In this document: positions 26,626 through 35,866 of the stretch, piece after piece
Numbering within the stretch: the stretch's first letter is position 1
Layout of the letters: each line of letters opens with the position of its first letter
NCBI RefSeq assembly: GCF_002115755.1
Contig: NZ_JFKA01000001.1
Coordinates: 924,116-988,115, forward strand
DNA from: Thalassospira mesophila
Lineage (GTDB): Bacteria; Pseudomonadota; Alphaproteobacteria; Rhodospirillales; Thalassospiraceae
Length of the DNA stretch: 64,000 nt
Direction: 5' to 3'
The notes under the pieces: model-generated
Database searches by the model: none
Seen by the model: the letters and a program-made list of their open reading frames with translations, nothing else
What the model was told of the DNA's origin: nothing
Translations under genes and position numbers: made by a program

Positions 26626-28104
26626 TCAGAGGGTTTTAAGCGCCATGTCGCGGGGCAGGCGGGTGTTGGTATTGATCCGGGCGCGCTGAATTTGCTCGGC
26701 AAACAGCCCTTTAACCGTCGAAAGATCGGCATCGCGCAAATCGGTTTGGGTCAGATTACAGCCGCTTAAATCGCAATTGACGAGTTTGGCACCGCGCAGA
26801 CTTGCATGGGCAAGGTCGGCGCCCAAAAAGACGGTGCCGGTCAGGGTTGCATCGGCAAAGCGGGCGTTGCTTAAGCGGCTGGTTGCCAATATTGCGTTTT
26901 TCAGATTGGCCCCGGTAAAATCAGCGGCGGTTAAATCGCAGCGGCGAAAAACTGCACCTTCGCAATTGGCCTTGCGCAAACAGGCTTGTGGCAATACGCA
27001 ACGGGTCAGATCTATATTTTCCAGATCTTCATCGCGCAAATCGGCATGGGCAAAGGAAATCTTCTGTCCCTCCTTGCCACCGGTATCGACCCACATTTTG
27101 TGGGTTTGCAGGGCGTCGCGAATATCAACCTCGATCAGGTCGGGATCAAGGGTTTGGTCATTGAGGGTTTCTTCATCGGCGGATAAATCATTAGCCCCCA
27201 GATCGTCTTTGGGCGGGGCGGTGTCGCGGGCCGTGTTGGCGGCAGCGGCAGGTGAACCAATTTCGGTGCGAACAGGTTGTTTCTCAGCCTTGGTGGCGGT
27301 GCGCATTTCCAGCGCCGGGACGGCCTTGGTACGGTCCGCCGCTACGGTCAGTAAATCATCGTCTTGCAAGGATATGCGCGCGGTTTCGCCACCCGGTGCT
27401 GGTGCCTCTGCCAACATGGCACCACCAGAAAGGGCGGTGCGGTCACGCGGGGCTGGGGGGCGAGAAATGCTGGTGGCTTTACGGGCAGAGCGCAGGGTTG
27501 TCCCCGCATTTATCGGGCGTGCGGTCGATGCGCGTGCCCGGCGATTGGCCACGGCGGGCTCATCTTGCGTGTCATTGTGGATGTCGTTAGCGGACGCATC
27601 GGCGGGATCGTTGCTGTTTTCAGGTTGCGGGGCCTGTGCGGGGTTTTCGGACGGGATTTTTTTGCGCGACGGCCCAAAATAGTCGCCTTCAAGTACAAAG
27701 CGGCGTGGCGATTTGATCACTGTGGTGATAATGCGATGCAGGCGGTCAGGGTTAAGCGGTTGGCGAAAAACCCCTTCGATGCCCGCAAGAACGGCATCGC
27801 GCATGGCATCGCGGTTAAGCGATTTTGCGCCGAGCAGAACCGGCACCTGATTGAAATAGGTATTCTCCTGGCCCGACATCGCGCGCAGATAGCGGATGGT
27901 TTTGATCCCCTGATACCCGTCAAGCTGCAGGCTGACCATGACCAGTTGCGGGCGATGACGATGGGCCAGAGCCAGGGTTTCTTCCTGGGTTTCGCACGCA
28001 TAAAACGCACCGATATTTAGCGGCTGCAAGGCTTCGCGCATCAGGCTGGCGGCCTTGAGGCTGTAATCGGCATACAGAACGGACAGGTCTGACATCGGAT
28101 GCAT
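26626..28104 (-). CDS. Pseudo-receiver / pentapeptide-repeat fusion protein
   Basis: 492 residues from MHPMSDLSVLYADY (a start at 28095 is equally possible). Residues 5-130 follow a response-regulator receiver fold (VLYADYS, QLVMVSLQLDGYQGIKTIRY). The phospho-acceptor Asp is replaced by Ser in LVMVS and the conserved Lys by Gln in FRQPL, so it is probably not phosphorylated. Residues 135-345 are a charged, disordered linker. Residues 360-470 hold a run of pentapeptide repeats (A-D-L-x-x type: DFTGANLKNA, SLRGAKLVNC, DLSGCNLTQT), expected to form a right-handed beta-helix. It is the last gene after motA-motB, suggesting a link to stator control or localisation. Confidence 0.78.
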   Translation of the reverse strand: MHPMSDLSVLYADYSLKAASLMREALQPLNIGAFYACETQEETLALAHRHRPQLVMVSLQLDGYQGIKTIRYLRAMSGQENTYFNQVPVLLGAKSLNRDAMRDAVLAGIEGVFRQPLNPDRLHRIITTVIKSPRRFVLEGDYFGPSRKKIPSENPAQAPQPENSNDPADASANDIHNDTQDEPAVANRRARASTARPINAGTTLRSARKATSISRPPAPRDRTALSGGAMLAEAPAPGGETARISLQDDDLLTVAADRTKAVPALEMRTATKAEKQPVRTEIGSPAAAANTARDTAPPKDDLGANDLSADEETLNDQTLDPDLIEVDIRDALQTHKMWVDTGGKEGQKISFAHADLRDEDLENIDLTRCVLPQACLRKANCEGAVFRRCDLTAADFTGANLKNAILATSRLSNARFADATLTGTVFLGADLAHASLRGAKLVNCDLSGCNLTQTDLRDADLSTVKGLFAEQIQRARINTNTRLPRDMALKTL

Positions 28105-28351
28105 TTCTGGAATGGGCCCTGAAAGAATAACTATACCTATGCATATGGGGTATATACCAGCTTTGTGCAGTGGCAAGAGGCAATCTAACGCAGGCGGGCA
28201 GGAAATTTGTTATTGAATTGTTGGTGAACGGGTGTGCGAGCGGTGTTGAAAAACGGGGCCATCGTTCTTTGACCGAGCGTTTTCCTGTCCGATATATCAG
28301 GGGCTTTTGCTGGTTTGGGTGCCGCGATTGTCGGCTGACGCGGTTTTTTGC

Positions 28352-29320
28352 TTAGGGCCGGGACTGGCGAATAAACCCTGTGCCAACACGTCGATTTTCT
28401 TCACCCGTGCCCGGCGCGCCCAGCGACGTGCCATTTTCAGAGCGGGTGCCAAAACTGCCCGGAGGGCTGGTGCTTGTGGGGCTGCTGGCGGGCAAATTGG
28501 CGGCATCAGGGTTGGGGTTGGCCGTGTCGCCGTTTTGGGTGCCCTGGGTGTCTTCCATAATAATGGTCAGCTCGACCCGGCGGTTTTTGGATCGTCCTTC
28601 GGCTGTGTCATTGCTGGCAATCGGGCGGCTGTCGCCAAAGCCCTGCAAGATCAACCGGTCGGGCTTCATGTCGTTTTCATTGATCATCCAGTGCAAAACC
28701 GAGGTTGCCCTTGATGCAGACAAATCCCAGTTCGACTGAAACCGGGACGACGGCGATAACGGGATATTATCGGTATGACCCGCGACAATTACGGTGCCAT
28801 CGGTTTGTTTGATGACGGGCAAAACGCGGTTTAAAATTGCGCCGAATTCCTCGTTGATTTGCGAGGAGCCCGAGGGGAAGGCAATGTCGTCGGGGAAACG
28901 CACGACGACTTCATCCCCTTTGCGTTCAATGCCGATTTCGTCGGCCAGACCCATTCGGTGAAGAACCGTCTGGATGGTGTTTTCGAGTTTTTCCGCCCGT
29001 TCGCTGCCGGTGTCGGATTTGTCAATTTCGACCTGGGGTGTTTGCACCGGCGGCAGGTCGGTGACCACGCGCGGGGTATCGGGCGAGGGGTTTTTAAGCG
29101 CCTTGCCCAAAAGCGAGCCATCCATTTCGATGACACCGGAAAGTTTGTCTTCCTTGCTAAAGCCGAAGGCCGATTTGACCGACCCGGCAATCGCCTTGTA
29201 TTTCACCACATCCATTTCGGCAAATGTCAGCAACAGCACAAACAGCACCAGCAACAGCGACATCAAGTCAGCAAATGTTGCCATCCATGCGGGGGCGCCG
29301 GCTGCCGGTTTTTTTGCCAT
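28352..29320 (-). CDS. motB: Flagellar stator protein MotB (PomB-like)
   Basis: 322 residues. One N-terminal membrane helix contains the ion-binding Asp in FADLMSLLLVLFVLLLTFAE. The following plug-like EMDVVKYKAIAGSVKSAFG closely matches the PomB pattern of sodium-driven stators. The C-terminal OmpA-like peptidoglycan-binding domain shows VIVAGHTDNIPL and LSASRATSVLHW, then GFGDSRPIASND and RSKNRRVEL. A disordered tail ends the protein. It anchors the stator to the wall. It is 56 bp downstream of motA in the same operon. Sodium use is inferred from PomB-like sequence. Confidence 0.93.
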   Translation of the reverse strand: MAKKPAAGAPAWMATFADLMSLLLVLFVLLLTFAEMDVVKYKAIAGSVKSAFGFSKEDKLSGVIEMDGSLLGKALKNPSPDTPRVVTDLPPVQTPQVEIDKSDTGSERAEKLENTIQTVLHRMGLADEIGIERKGDEVVVRFPDDIAFPSGSSQINEEFGAILNRVLPVIKQTDGTVIVAGHTDNIPLSPSSRFQSNWDLSASRATSVLHWMINENDMKPDRLILQGFGDSRPIASNDTAEGRSKNRRVELTIIMEDTQGTQNGDTANPNPDAANLPASSPTSTSPPGSFGTRSENGTSLGAPGTGEENRRVGTGFIRQSRP

Positions 29321-29376
29321 AGGGTGAAATTATCCAGAAAATGCAAAAACAAGTGTGGCGCGATAAGGTTTCGGGG

Positions 29377-30156
29377 TCAAGAACTGGCCGCCGCATCGTC
29401 GCCGTCTTCAACCGGGATGCCGCCGGGCAGATAAGGCCCCAGAATTTCGCGCATCACCAGCGGGCTTTGGCTGGCTTGAATCTGTACAACAGATTCGACA
29501 ATCAGTTCCTTGGTATTACGCAATTGTTCAACCTTTAACGCCAGTTTATCGGCAATGGGCAGGGCGATAAGATTGGCCAGAACCGCACCATAAAATGTGG
29601 TCAGCATGGCAATTGCCATGGCCGGGCCAATGGCATCGGGGTCGGAAAGGTTGGCCAGCATCTGCACCAGCCCCACCAGGGTTCCGATCATGCCAAAGGC
29701 CGGAGCGGTGTCGCCGATACCGCGAAACATCACTTCGCCCAGTTCGTCGCGCTGGATTGATTTTGCAACTTCGCTGGAAATTGAACTGCGAATGACATCG
29801 CCATTATGGCCATCGACACACATGCGAATGCCGCGTTTCATGATGGCGTTTTCAATTTCAACGCTTTCCAGCCCCAACAACCCGTTCTTGCGCACCAGCG
29901 ACGACAGTTCCATCGCTTTTTCGTAAATCGACTGGGGGTCTTCCTTGGGATTTTTAAAGGCAATGCTGATGCCGGTTTTCATCGACTTCATCACATCGCG
30001 CATCGGGAATTTGATCAATGTGGCAGCGGTCGTTCCGCCAAAAACAACCATGATCGATGGATAGTCGATAAAGGCGCTAAGGCTGCCACCCATAAAAATG
30101 GCGCCAACAATAACGCCCATCCCGCCAATAATTCCAATGAGTGTTGCGATATCCAT
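29377..30156 (-). CDS. motA: Flagellar stator protein MotA (PomA-like)
   Basis: 259 residues with four membrane segments. It starts MDIATLIGIIGGMGVIVGAI, like PomA rather than the longer proton-type MotA. The cytoplasmic loop carries charged residues, including RRDELGEV-like QRDELGEVMFRG, for rotor contact. The helix-3/4 region is GDTAPAFGMIGTLVGLVQML and FYGAVLANLIALPIADKL. It forms the pentameric ion channel around MotB. It is the first gene of the motA-motB-pseudo-receiver operon. No other flagellar genes are in the window. Confidence 0.93.
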   Translation of the reverse strand: MDIATLIGIIGGMGVIVGAIFMGGSLSAFIDYPSIMVVFGGTTAATLIKFPMRDVMKSMKTGISIAFKNPKEDPQSIYEKAMELSSLVRKNGLLGLESVEIENAIMKRGIRMCVDGHNGDVIRSSISSEVAKSIQRDELGEVMFRGIGDTAPAFGMIGTLVGLVQMLANLSDPDAIGPAMAIAMLTTFYGAVLANLIALPIADKLALKVEQLRNTKELIVESVVQIQASQSPLVMREILGPYLPGGIPVEDGDDAAASS

Positions 30157-30345
30157 TGTATCTGACTGCTACCTGTTGTGGTTCGGGACGGAGTTCGATG
30201 GCCGGGGCAATATGCCACTAGAACAGATTGGGGGGTAACTATCCGATTTCCATAGTGAAACTGTTTTTATTCCCTGACCCTATACTGGGCGCAGTTTTGC
30301 CGGTTTTGCAAATGGGGAAAATTGTTAATTTATCCCCGTTGCCCG

Positions 30346-31212
30346 CTATCCTAATTCGAAACTTGAAATGCTAAAGGTTTTTGCAAGATCAAGTTTTGGT
30401 GCATGGCCGCGATACATGCGTGCGGTTTCAAATACCGGTGCCATCCCGTATTTTTGGGCAAGGCTTGCCGCAGCCGCGTTGGGTTCGGGGATATCGAGAA
30501 AGACCGGGCGATCAGGATTACCCTCACGCCGGGCCAGCAATGCCTGAAACAGGCAATCGGCATCCTCAGGGTTTTGGGCAAAAAGCGGGCCGATTTTATA
30601 GCCATCCAGGCACGGCCGGATCACGCCATACCCGCGCACCCCCATCGGGCCATAAAGGGCCAGGGCTGTGTGTTTTTCGCTGCCGATCCAGCCGCTCAGA
30701 AACGATAATCGCGACTCGGCAAACAGATGCAGGCTTTGTTCAAACGCATCGACAATGGCGATATCGTCAATTTTCAAGTCGAACAAATCGGCAGGTGCAA
30801 CAAATGATGCGGGCGTTGCAACGGTGCCTGCCATGCGAATGGTGCGATGGGCCAATTGAAAGCCCGATTTTGCATAATGATCTTGCTGGTCCACCACGCC
30901 ATCAAGGCCAATGGTCTGTGCGACAGGGCCGTTAAGCACGCTGTTCCATAACCGCAGGCCCAGCCCTTGTCCGCGGCGGTCGGGACGGCACATGTAAAAG
31001 CCGATAAAGGCAAAATCGGCACTGTATGTGACGCAGGAAATAACCGCTGCCAGGCCGTTTTTATCAAACGCCCCCCAAAATCCTTCGGGGTCGGTATGCC
31101 AGAATGACGCCAGATCATCCGTGCCAGGATTCCATCCTTCGTCGGCGGCCCATTGCAGCATTGTGGTCAGGTCTTTTTCGCGCAAGCGCCGGATTTTTTC
31201 AGGATTAGCCAT
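30346..31212 (-). CDS. GNAT family N-acetyltransferase (two-domain, YitH-like)
   Basis: 288 residues; two adjacent ATG codons are possible (31215 or 31212), and GGAAGA precedes both. The N-terminal GNAT domain has the acetyl-CoA loop DRRGQGLGLRLWNSV near residue 80. The C-terminal half resembles the second acetyltransferase-like domain found in YitH-type proteins (GPMGVRGYGVIRPCLDGYKI and GPLFAQNPEDAD). The substrate is unknown. It lies divergent from the iron-linked siderophore-interacting protein gene. Confidence 0.82.
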   Translation of the reverse strand: MANPEKIRRLREKDLTTMLQWAADEGWNPGTDDLASFWHTDPEGFWGAFDKNGLAAVISCVTYSADFAFIGFYMCRPDRRGQGLGLRLWNSVLNGPVAQTIGLDGVVDQQDHYAKSGFQLAHRTIRMAGTVATPASFVAPADLFDLKIDDIAIVDAFEQSLHLFAESRLSFLSGWIGSEKHTALALYGPMGVRGYGVIRPCLDGYKIGPLFAQNPEDADCLFQALLARREGNPDRPVFLDIPEPNAAAASLAQKYGMAPVFETARMYRGHAPKLDLAKTFSISSFELG

Positions 31213-31306
31213 CATTCTTCCGTAAGGATATCGCATCTGTCCTTATGGTTTAGCGCATTTCAGCGAGCAGAAAAAAGAATATCGGCGTTACGTGCCATAA
31301 AAAATT

Positions 31307-31325
31307 GCGAATGATTTTCATTTGT
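31307..31325 (+). promoter_or_regulatory. Fur-like iron box upstream of the siderophore-interacting protein gene
   Basis: AATGATTTTCATT (31310-31322) is an inverted repeat closely matching the core of the Fur consensus, 59 bp before the start codon. It fits iron-repressed expression; alphaproteobacteria may use Fur, Irr or RirA, so the regulator is uncertain. Confidence 0.5.
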
Positions 31326-31380
31326 AATATTACGGTGCGTAACTTCGTTTGATTCTGCAAGCATTACGGGCTTTGACATC

Positions 31381-32592
31381 ATGACTTCGAAACTTGTTCG
31401 GGCGCACACACAGGTAACGGTCCCGGATCCTGCCGCCGCATGCGATGTTTTGGCGACATTTTACCGCGACAATGATTGCAGCGTTTCGATGGATGGCAAG
31501 GACCACGTTATTTCGATATCGCTTGGTACGGTGCGGCTTGGCGCGCGCGACACTGCGATATCGATCGACATTGCAGCCGCCACCGACGCCGCTATTAGCC
31601 AGCTTAAAACCGGTGTGATCACGATGGTCGATCAACGCGTACCCGGGGCAAACCTTGATTGCCGCTGGCACGGGGCAGGGCAAAACAGCGAAAAAGGCAG
31701 CAAACTGCCCAATTTTCGCGAATTAACCGTCGGCCATGTGCAGGATTTAGGGCCGAATATGCGCCGCCTTCGTTTGCATGGCGATGATTTAAACCCTTAT
31801 CTGGGCGGGGCCATTCATGTGCGCCTGATTATCCCGCCGCAAGGAGCAAGCACCCCGAAATGGCCGACCATGGGCGAAAACGGGTTGCCGGTTTGGCCGC
31901 AGGGCGAGGATAAGGTTGAGCCCCGGGTTTATACCATTCGCCAGATCAATGCCGATGAAGGCTGGATGGAGATTGATTTTGTTGTCCATGGCGATAACGG
32001 GCCGGGGTCGCGTTTTGCCAATAATGCCACACCGGGCCAGTTTGTGGGCGTCACCGGGCCGATTGGCAGCGATTTGCCGCAGGCAGACTGGTATTTGTTT
32101 GCCGCCGATGAAACGGGGCTTCCCGCGGTTTGCCGGTATCTGGAAGAATTGCCTGCGGACAAAACCGGCCATGTGATTTTTGAAGTTTCCAGCCCGAAAG
32201 CCAAAATGACTGTGCCACACCATCCGGGGTTTGATCTGGGCTGGGTTTATCGCGATGGCAGCGCGCCCGACGGGGCACATCACACCCCTGTGCCCGATCA
32301 TCATAATAGCATTGCGGGGGCGGTGGGGCCTATGGGGGCGCGCGTTGGAACCCAAGCCGGTTTAACGCGCACAGGCCCGAACCCGAACCCTGAACCGAAT
32401 GCGGCCGACATGTCGCCGTTTGCGGCATCCATTTGTGCCATTCCGGTGCCAGCAGATGACCAGCGTGTTTATTGCTGGACGGCGACAGAACAGAAAATTT
32501 ATCGCCAGTTGCACAGCCATTTTCGCAAGGACGTGAAACTGGGGCGCGATCAATGCCTTGTTATGACGTTCTGGCGGGCCGAGGCGCATTAA
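31381..32592 (+). CDS. Siderophore-interacting protein with N-terminal DUF2218 domain (ViuB-like ferric reductase)
   Basis: 403 residues. Residues 1-95 match DUF2218 (FYRDNDCSVSMDGKDHVISI). Residues 115-260 form the FAD-binding domain (RVYTIRQINADEGWMEIDFV, then HGDNGPGSRFAN and GPIGSDLPQADWYLFAADET). The C-terminal NAD(P)H domain ends with YCWTATEQKI and the SIP hallmark LVMTFWRAEAH. Such flavoproteins reduce iron in imported ferric siderophores in the cytosol. An iron box precedes the gene. No siderophore transporter is adjacent. Confidence 0.9.
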   Translation: MTSKLVRAHTQVTVPDPAAACDVLATFYRDNDCSVSMDGKDHVISISLGTVRLGARDTAISIDIAAATDAAISQLKTGVITMVDQRVPGANLDCRWHGAGQNSEKGSKLPNFRELTVGHVQDLGPNMRRLRLHGDDLNPYLGGAIHVRLIIPPQGASTPKWPTMGENGLPVWPQGEDKVEPRVYTIRQINADEGWMEIDFVVHGDNGPGSRFANNATPGQFVGVTGPIGSDLPQADWYLFAADETGLPAVCRYLEELPADKTGHVIFEVSSPKAKMTVPHHPGFDLGWVYRDGSAPDGAHHTPVPDHHNSIAGAVGPMGARVGTQAGLTRTGPNPNPEPNAADMSPFAASICAIPVPADDQRVYCWTATEQKIYRQLHSHFRKDVKLGRDQCLVMTFWRAEAH

Positions 32593-32622
32593 TCGGGGCC
32601 GTTTTTGAGAAGGGATTAAAAG

Positions 32623-32636
32623 TTAGCCGATGCTAA
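32623..32636 (+). promoter_or_regulatory. Palindrome upstream of mntR (putative autoregulatory site)
   Basis: TTAGCCGATGCTAA (5-4-5 palindrome) lies 59 bp before the mntR start, between it and the siderophore-interacting protein gene. It may be a metal-regulator site. Confidence 0.4.
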
Positions 32637-32695
32637 ATTGATTTTTGCTTTTGAAATTGGTATGACAATTCATTACGCAAAAGCAGGAGACGGGA

Positions 32696-33139
32696 ATGGC
32701 CGGCGGGGCGGCGCTTCCACCCAAGGAAAATCACGCGGAAACCTTTGCCCGACTTCGCGACGCCCATGCGCGCGAGGTGACGGAAGATTACGTGGAAATG
32801 ATTGCTGACCTGATCGTTGAAGAAGGCGAGGCGCGGGCCGTTTCGCTTGCGGAGCGTTTTGGCGTTACCCCTGCGACTGTTAATAATACCATCAAGCGGC
32901 TGGAGCGTGACGGCTTTGTTTCCAGTCGGCCTTACCGCTCGATCTTTCTGACCGATGCAGGTCAGACCCTGGCCGACAAGTGCCGGGACCGGCACAAGAT
33001 TGTGTATGATTTCCTGATCGCCCTCGGCCTTGACGCCCAGATCGCGGAATTTGATGCCGAAGGCATCGAACATCACGTCAGCGCCGAAACACTGGATGTT
33101 TTTCGCGCCTTTACAAAAAGCAGCAAGGGCGAGATCTGA
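32696..33139 (+). CDS. mntR: Manganese-responsive transcriptional regulator MntR
   Basis: 147 residues, ATG at 32696 with AGGAGA upstream. The DtxR/MntR winged helix is clear (EDYVEMIADLIVEEGEARAV, then SLAERFGVTPATVNNTIKRL and RDGFV). The metal-binding dimerisation domain has the helix RHKIVYDFLIALGL and the EGIEHHVS motif. It lacks the SH3-like third domain, as is usual for MntR. It represses manganese uptake genes when Mn is sufficient. No mntH is adjacent in the window. Confidence 0.93.
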   Translation: MAGGAALPPKENHAETFARLRDAHAREVTEDYVEMIADLIVEEGEARAVSLAERFGVTPATVNNTIKRLERDGFVSSRPYRSIFLTDAGQTLADKCRDRHKIVYDFLIALGLDAQIAEFDAEGIEHHVSAETLDVFRAFTKSSKGEI

Positions 33140-33207
33140 CGGTAATGCCTGCGCAAAGAGAGGCTGCGTGTTTAAATCGGGCAGTTAGGGCATTTTCGAT
33201 TTGCAGC

Positions 33208-34722
33208 TTAGCCGTAGTTTGCGGTTTCCAGTCTTAACGTGTTGGCCTCAATGCTGTTTGTACAAGCGATTTCGGGCAATGAAACATCGCTGAAACGGCC
33301 TGCTGCGCGCACAAGGGCACAATAGTTTTGCGCTGTTGCCAGCAAGGCTTGCTGTTGGGCAATCCAGGATGGTGTCATGGTTGGATTGGCACCGGCCTGT
33401 TGCGGGTGACGAAATTCGACATACAAGGTTCGGCGGCAATCTGTTTTGGTCAGGGCATCGGAGCAATGAACCAGCATCACATCGTGAGCAATGATGTCAC
33501 CCGCTTTAACCGGAATGCTGTGTGATGAAATGCTCAGTTGGTCTTTGATCTTTGGTGATCGCTGCTGGATCAGTGTTGCGATATCGGCCCGGTTGTGGTG
33601 ACTGCCCGGAATAATGCGCAAGGCACCGTTATTGCTCGATGCGTCATCCAGATATAACCCAACCGTGTAAATCGGTCCTTGGCGGTCATGGATCATGTCT
33701 TGATGCCAGATGATTTTCTGGGCTTCGCCGCGATTGCGAAATTGCACCGACAAATAAACAGGAACGGCATCTGGTCCACATAATTGTTTGCCAAGGCCAG
33801 TAATTGCCGGATGACCGAGGAAAAACAGCGCCAGTGCGGCGTCCTGTTTCAAGAGCTGCTCGATGCGAAAGACCTTCGCAACCGGATTGACGCCACCGTC
33901 ATTGGCAAAATCAATCAGGCAGTCGTTGGGGGTTTGTCCCTGTTTATGCCGGGCCAACAAATTTTGACATAGCAGGTCGAGACGGTTTGTGATGAGCATC
34001 CTGTCATCTGGCGTGATGGCGGAGTTAACATGGTGAATGCCAGAATCTGCAGTCAGGAATAATGTCTGATCATGATCCGGGAGGTCGAGGTCTGTCGTCG
34101 GGGTTTGGTGGTTTTGCCGAAAATTTCTTGCGCCGTGCACGGGGGGCTGAGCCGGAGGCGAAGTTATATTATTTGGTGTATTGGCAGTGTTTTCGGATGC
34201 AAAATCGGGCCGTTCGCGAAGCCACTGCGTCATGTTAGGGAATGTTGCGATATCCGCTGGTCTGGCGGGGTCATTTTCAGATGGTTGTGGTGTTGTCGTC
34301 ATGTCAAAGCACATCAGCAGCGGGACACCGATGGTGCCGTTGGTCTGGAAGTGCTCAGCCAACCACGGCCCGCCGCCTTTATATCCGTTATTGTGAAAAA
34401 CAATTTCAGTTGGCAGCTTGATCGCGCAGGCGGCAGCATAGGACCAGGCAAGGGCGGCCATTTCTTCGCCGCCGTCATCACCAACATTTCCATTGGCTGC
34501 CTTGCGGCGATTCGGGGACATAACTGCCAGATGGCCAGCTTCGTGAAGGATATCACCCGGATGTAATAGTTGATCACGGTCAAGAATTAGTCCGCCCCGG
34601 CGCACATATATGCCCGGCAAAAACGCAGGACCGGGCAGAGGTCCAAATGACACTGGAATGCCAATAGCGTTCAAAAACCCGGTTATTTGCTTAATTTGTT
34701 CCAGCCGAGGCGATGTCCCCAT
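33208..34722 (-). CDS. HEXXH zincin-like / PhyH (phytanoyl-CoA dioxygenase-like) fusion protein
   Basis: 504 residues. The first about 150 residues contain a zinc-protease-like motif, GDILHEAGHLAVMSP (His60, Glu61, His64), with an acidic GDDGGEEMAALAW segment 17-27 residues later that could give the third ligand. The C-terminal part (about 285-470) matches the PhyH 2-oxoglutarate/Fe(II) oxygenase: IIWHQD (His340, Asp342), NNGALRIIPGSHH, distal His419 in LVHCSDA and CRRTLYVEFRHP for 2-oxoglutarate. A disordered linker (about 150-215) joins them. The gene starts 1 bp after the GNAT gene and is the last of a five-gene operon with tail-collar proteins. A role in modifying those proteins is my inference. 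Confidence 0.75.
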   Translation of the reverse strand: MGTSPRLEQIKQITGFLNAIGIPVSFGPLPGPAFLPGIYVRRGGLILDRDQLLHPGDILHEAGHLAVMSPNRRKAANGNVGDDGGEEMAALAWSYAAACAIKLPTEIVFHNNGYKGGGPWLAEHFQTNGTIGVPLLMCFDMTTTPQPSENDPARPADIATFPNMTQWLRERPDFASENTANTPNNITSPPAQPPVHGARNFRQNHQTPTTDLDLPDHDQTLFLTADSGIHHVNSAITPDDRMLITNRLDLLCQNLLARHKQGQTPNDCLIDFANDGGVNPVAKVFRIEQLLKQDAALALFFLGHPAITGLGKQLCGPDAVPVYLSVQFRNRGEAQKIIWHQDMIHDRQGPIYTVGLYLDDASSNNGALRIIPGSHHNRADIATLIQQRSPKIKDQLSISSHSIPVKAGDIIAHDVMLVHCSDALTKTDCRRTLYVEFRHPQQAGANPTMTPSWIAQQQALLATAQNYCALVRAAGRFSDVSLPEIACTNSIEANTLRLETANYG

Positions 34723-34723
34723 T

Positions 34724-35284
34724 TTAAACTGTACCCGTTGCGGCCTTGCGCGGTTTGATATCGGAATTGCCGTTCATTTCGGTGCTGGTGGGAAACCACA
34801 CCAGCCGCGCATGAACGTCATCAGAGATGGAAGCATCTTCCTGAAAACCGTAATTTAACAGGTAACTGAGCAAAACCACATTGTCGCGCCGTGTCGGAAC
34901 AATAAGCGGGCGGCGTGTTTGTGCTGCCGCCTTCATGATCCATTGTATGATACCCGAACCATAGCCTTTGTTCTGGGCTTTTTTGATGAAATTCAGGTCA
35001 ATCAATCGTAATTCAACAGGACCGATATCCAGCGTTACCCGGCCAATGCGCGACCCGCTTTTTTCCAGAATCAGATAGATGGCATTGGGAAACGTGCTGC
35101 CATAGCCGTTGACTTGCGCGTCAAGCTGCATGTCGATGGTCATGTCTATGAAATCCGGGTTGGCATCAACTGCTTTCAGGTCATCCCGGTTATCGCGAAA
35201 CAGTTTTGCCAGAAAATCCTTGTCGCTGGCCCGGGCCGGGCGTGCGGATATGCCGTGTGGCAGGGCTACTGTACCAGCAATCAT
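34724..35284 (-). CDS. GNAT family N-acetyltransferase
   Basis: 186 residues, AAAAGGGGGAAAC precedes the ATG at 35282-35284. The GNAT core is visible: IYLILEKSGSRIGRVTLDI, ELRLIDLNFIKKAQNKGYGS (acetyl-CoA loop Q/K-x-x-G-x-G) and LIVPTRRDNVVLLSYLLNYG. It lies inside the operon of two collar proteins, a DUF6916-like protein and the zincin-PhyH fusion. It may acetylate a product of that operon; substrate unknown. Confidence 0.8.
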   Translation of the reverse strand: MIAGTVALPHGISARPARASDKDFLAKLFRDNRDDLKAVDANPDFIDMTIDMQLDAQVNGYGSTFPNAIYLILEKSGSRIGRVTLDIGPVELRLIDLNFIKKAQNKGYGSGIIQWIMKAAAQTRRPLIVPTRRDNVVLLSYLLNYGFQEDASISDDVHARLVWFPTSTEMNGNSDIKPRKAATGTV

Positions 35285-35339
35285 TGTTTCCCCCTTTTGT
35301 GCTGTTCTGTTGTGTTGGTGCGCTCAAAATTCGTCGCTG

Positions 35340-35693
35340 TTAGCCAAAAACAATCTGGAAGTATGCCCCTGCAGGTAAGCGCGGTGGGCGCAAAATACGC
35401 TGGATGGAGACAGTGTCGACCGACCCTTGCTCCAGCCCATGCATGTCTGCGATCAGGTCTTTGACGTTCAGGATTGGATTTTCCTGCTTGGTTGAGGCAT
35501 GAAAAACAAGTGTGAAGGGGGTGCGGGTGCTGTCGGGACCTGCCCCATCGGGGTTTTCGCGGCACTCGACAAGCGTCACCGGCAAGGAATGGCTCTGTGC
35601 CGAAAAGATGAACGTGCTTTCAAGGCGGGGGATGAATATTTCCGCTGTGATTTTGGCCAGGGAGAGAGGGCCGGGCGTTGTTGTTTCAGTCAT
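35340..35693 (-). CDS. DUF6916-like small protein
   Basis: 117 residues. The pattern LSLAKITAEIFIPRLESTFI, then LPVTLVECRENPDG and a final LPAGAYFQIVFG matches a small beta-rich family that I associate with tail-collar (MdpB-like) gene clusters. There is no signal peptide or membrane segment. It sits directly after the second collar gene on the same strand. Function is unknown; family name given with moderate certainty. Confidence 0.6.
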   Translation of the reverse strand: MTETTTPGPLSLAKITAEIFIPRLESTFIFSAQSHSLPVTLVECRENPDGAGPDSTRTPFTLVFHASTKQENPILNVKDLIADMHGLEQGSVDTVSIQRILRPPRLPAGAYFQIVFG

Positions 35694-35866
35694 ATGGTCT
35701 ATCTCTTTGTCGGTGTCATGAAATCGGGCTTTGGCGATATTGTGCCGCCCGTTATTTCGTCAATTTTTCTGCACCGGCACGATCTTTATATGCCGGGTAT
35801 TGCGAGGGGGAATATTCCCCCTCGCCTGGACGCAGCCCGGTTTTCTTTTCGCGTCGGCTTTGGCTT

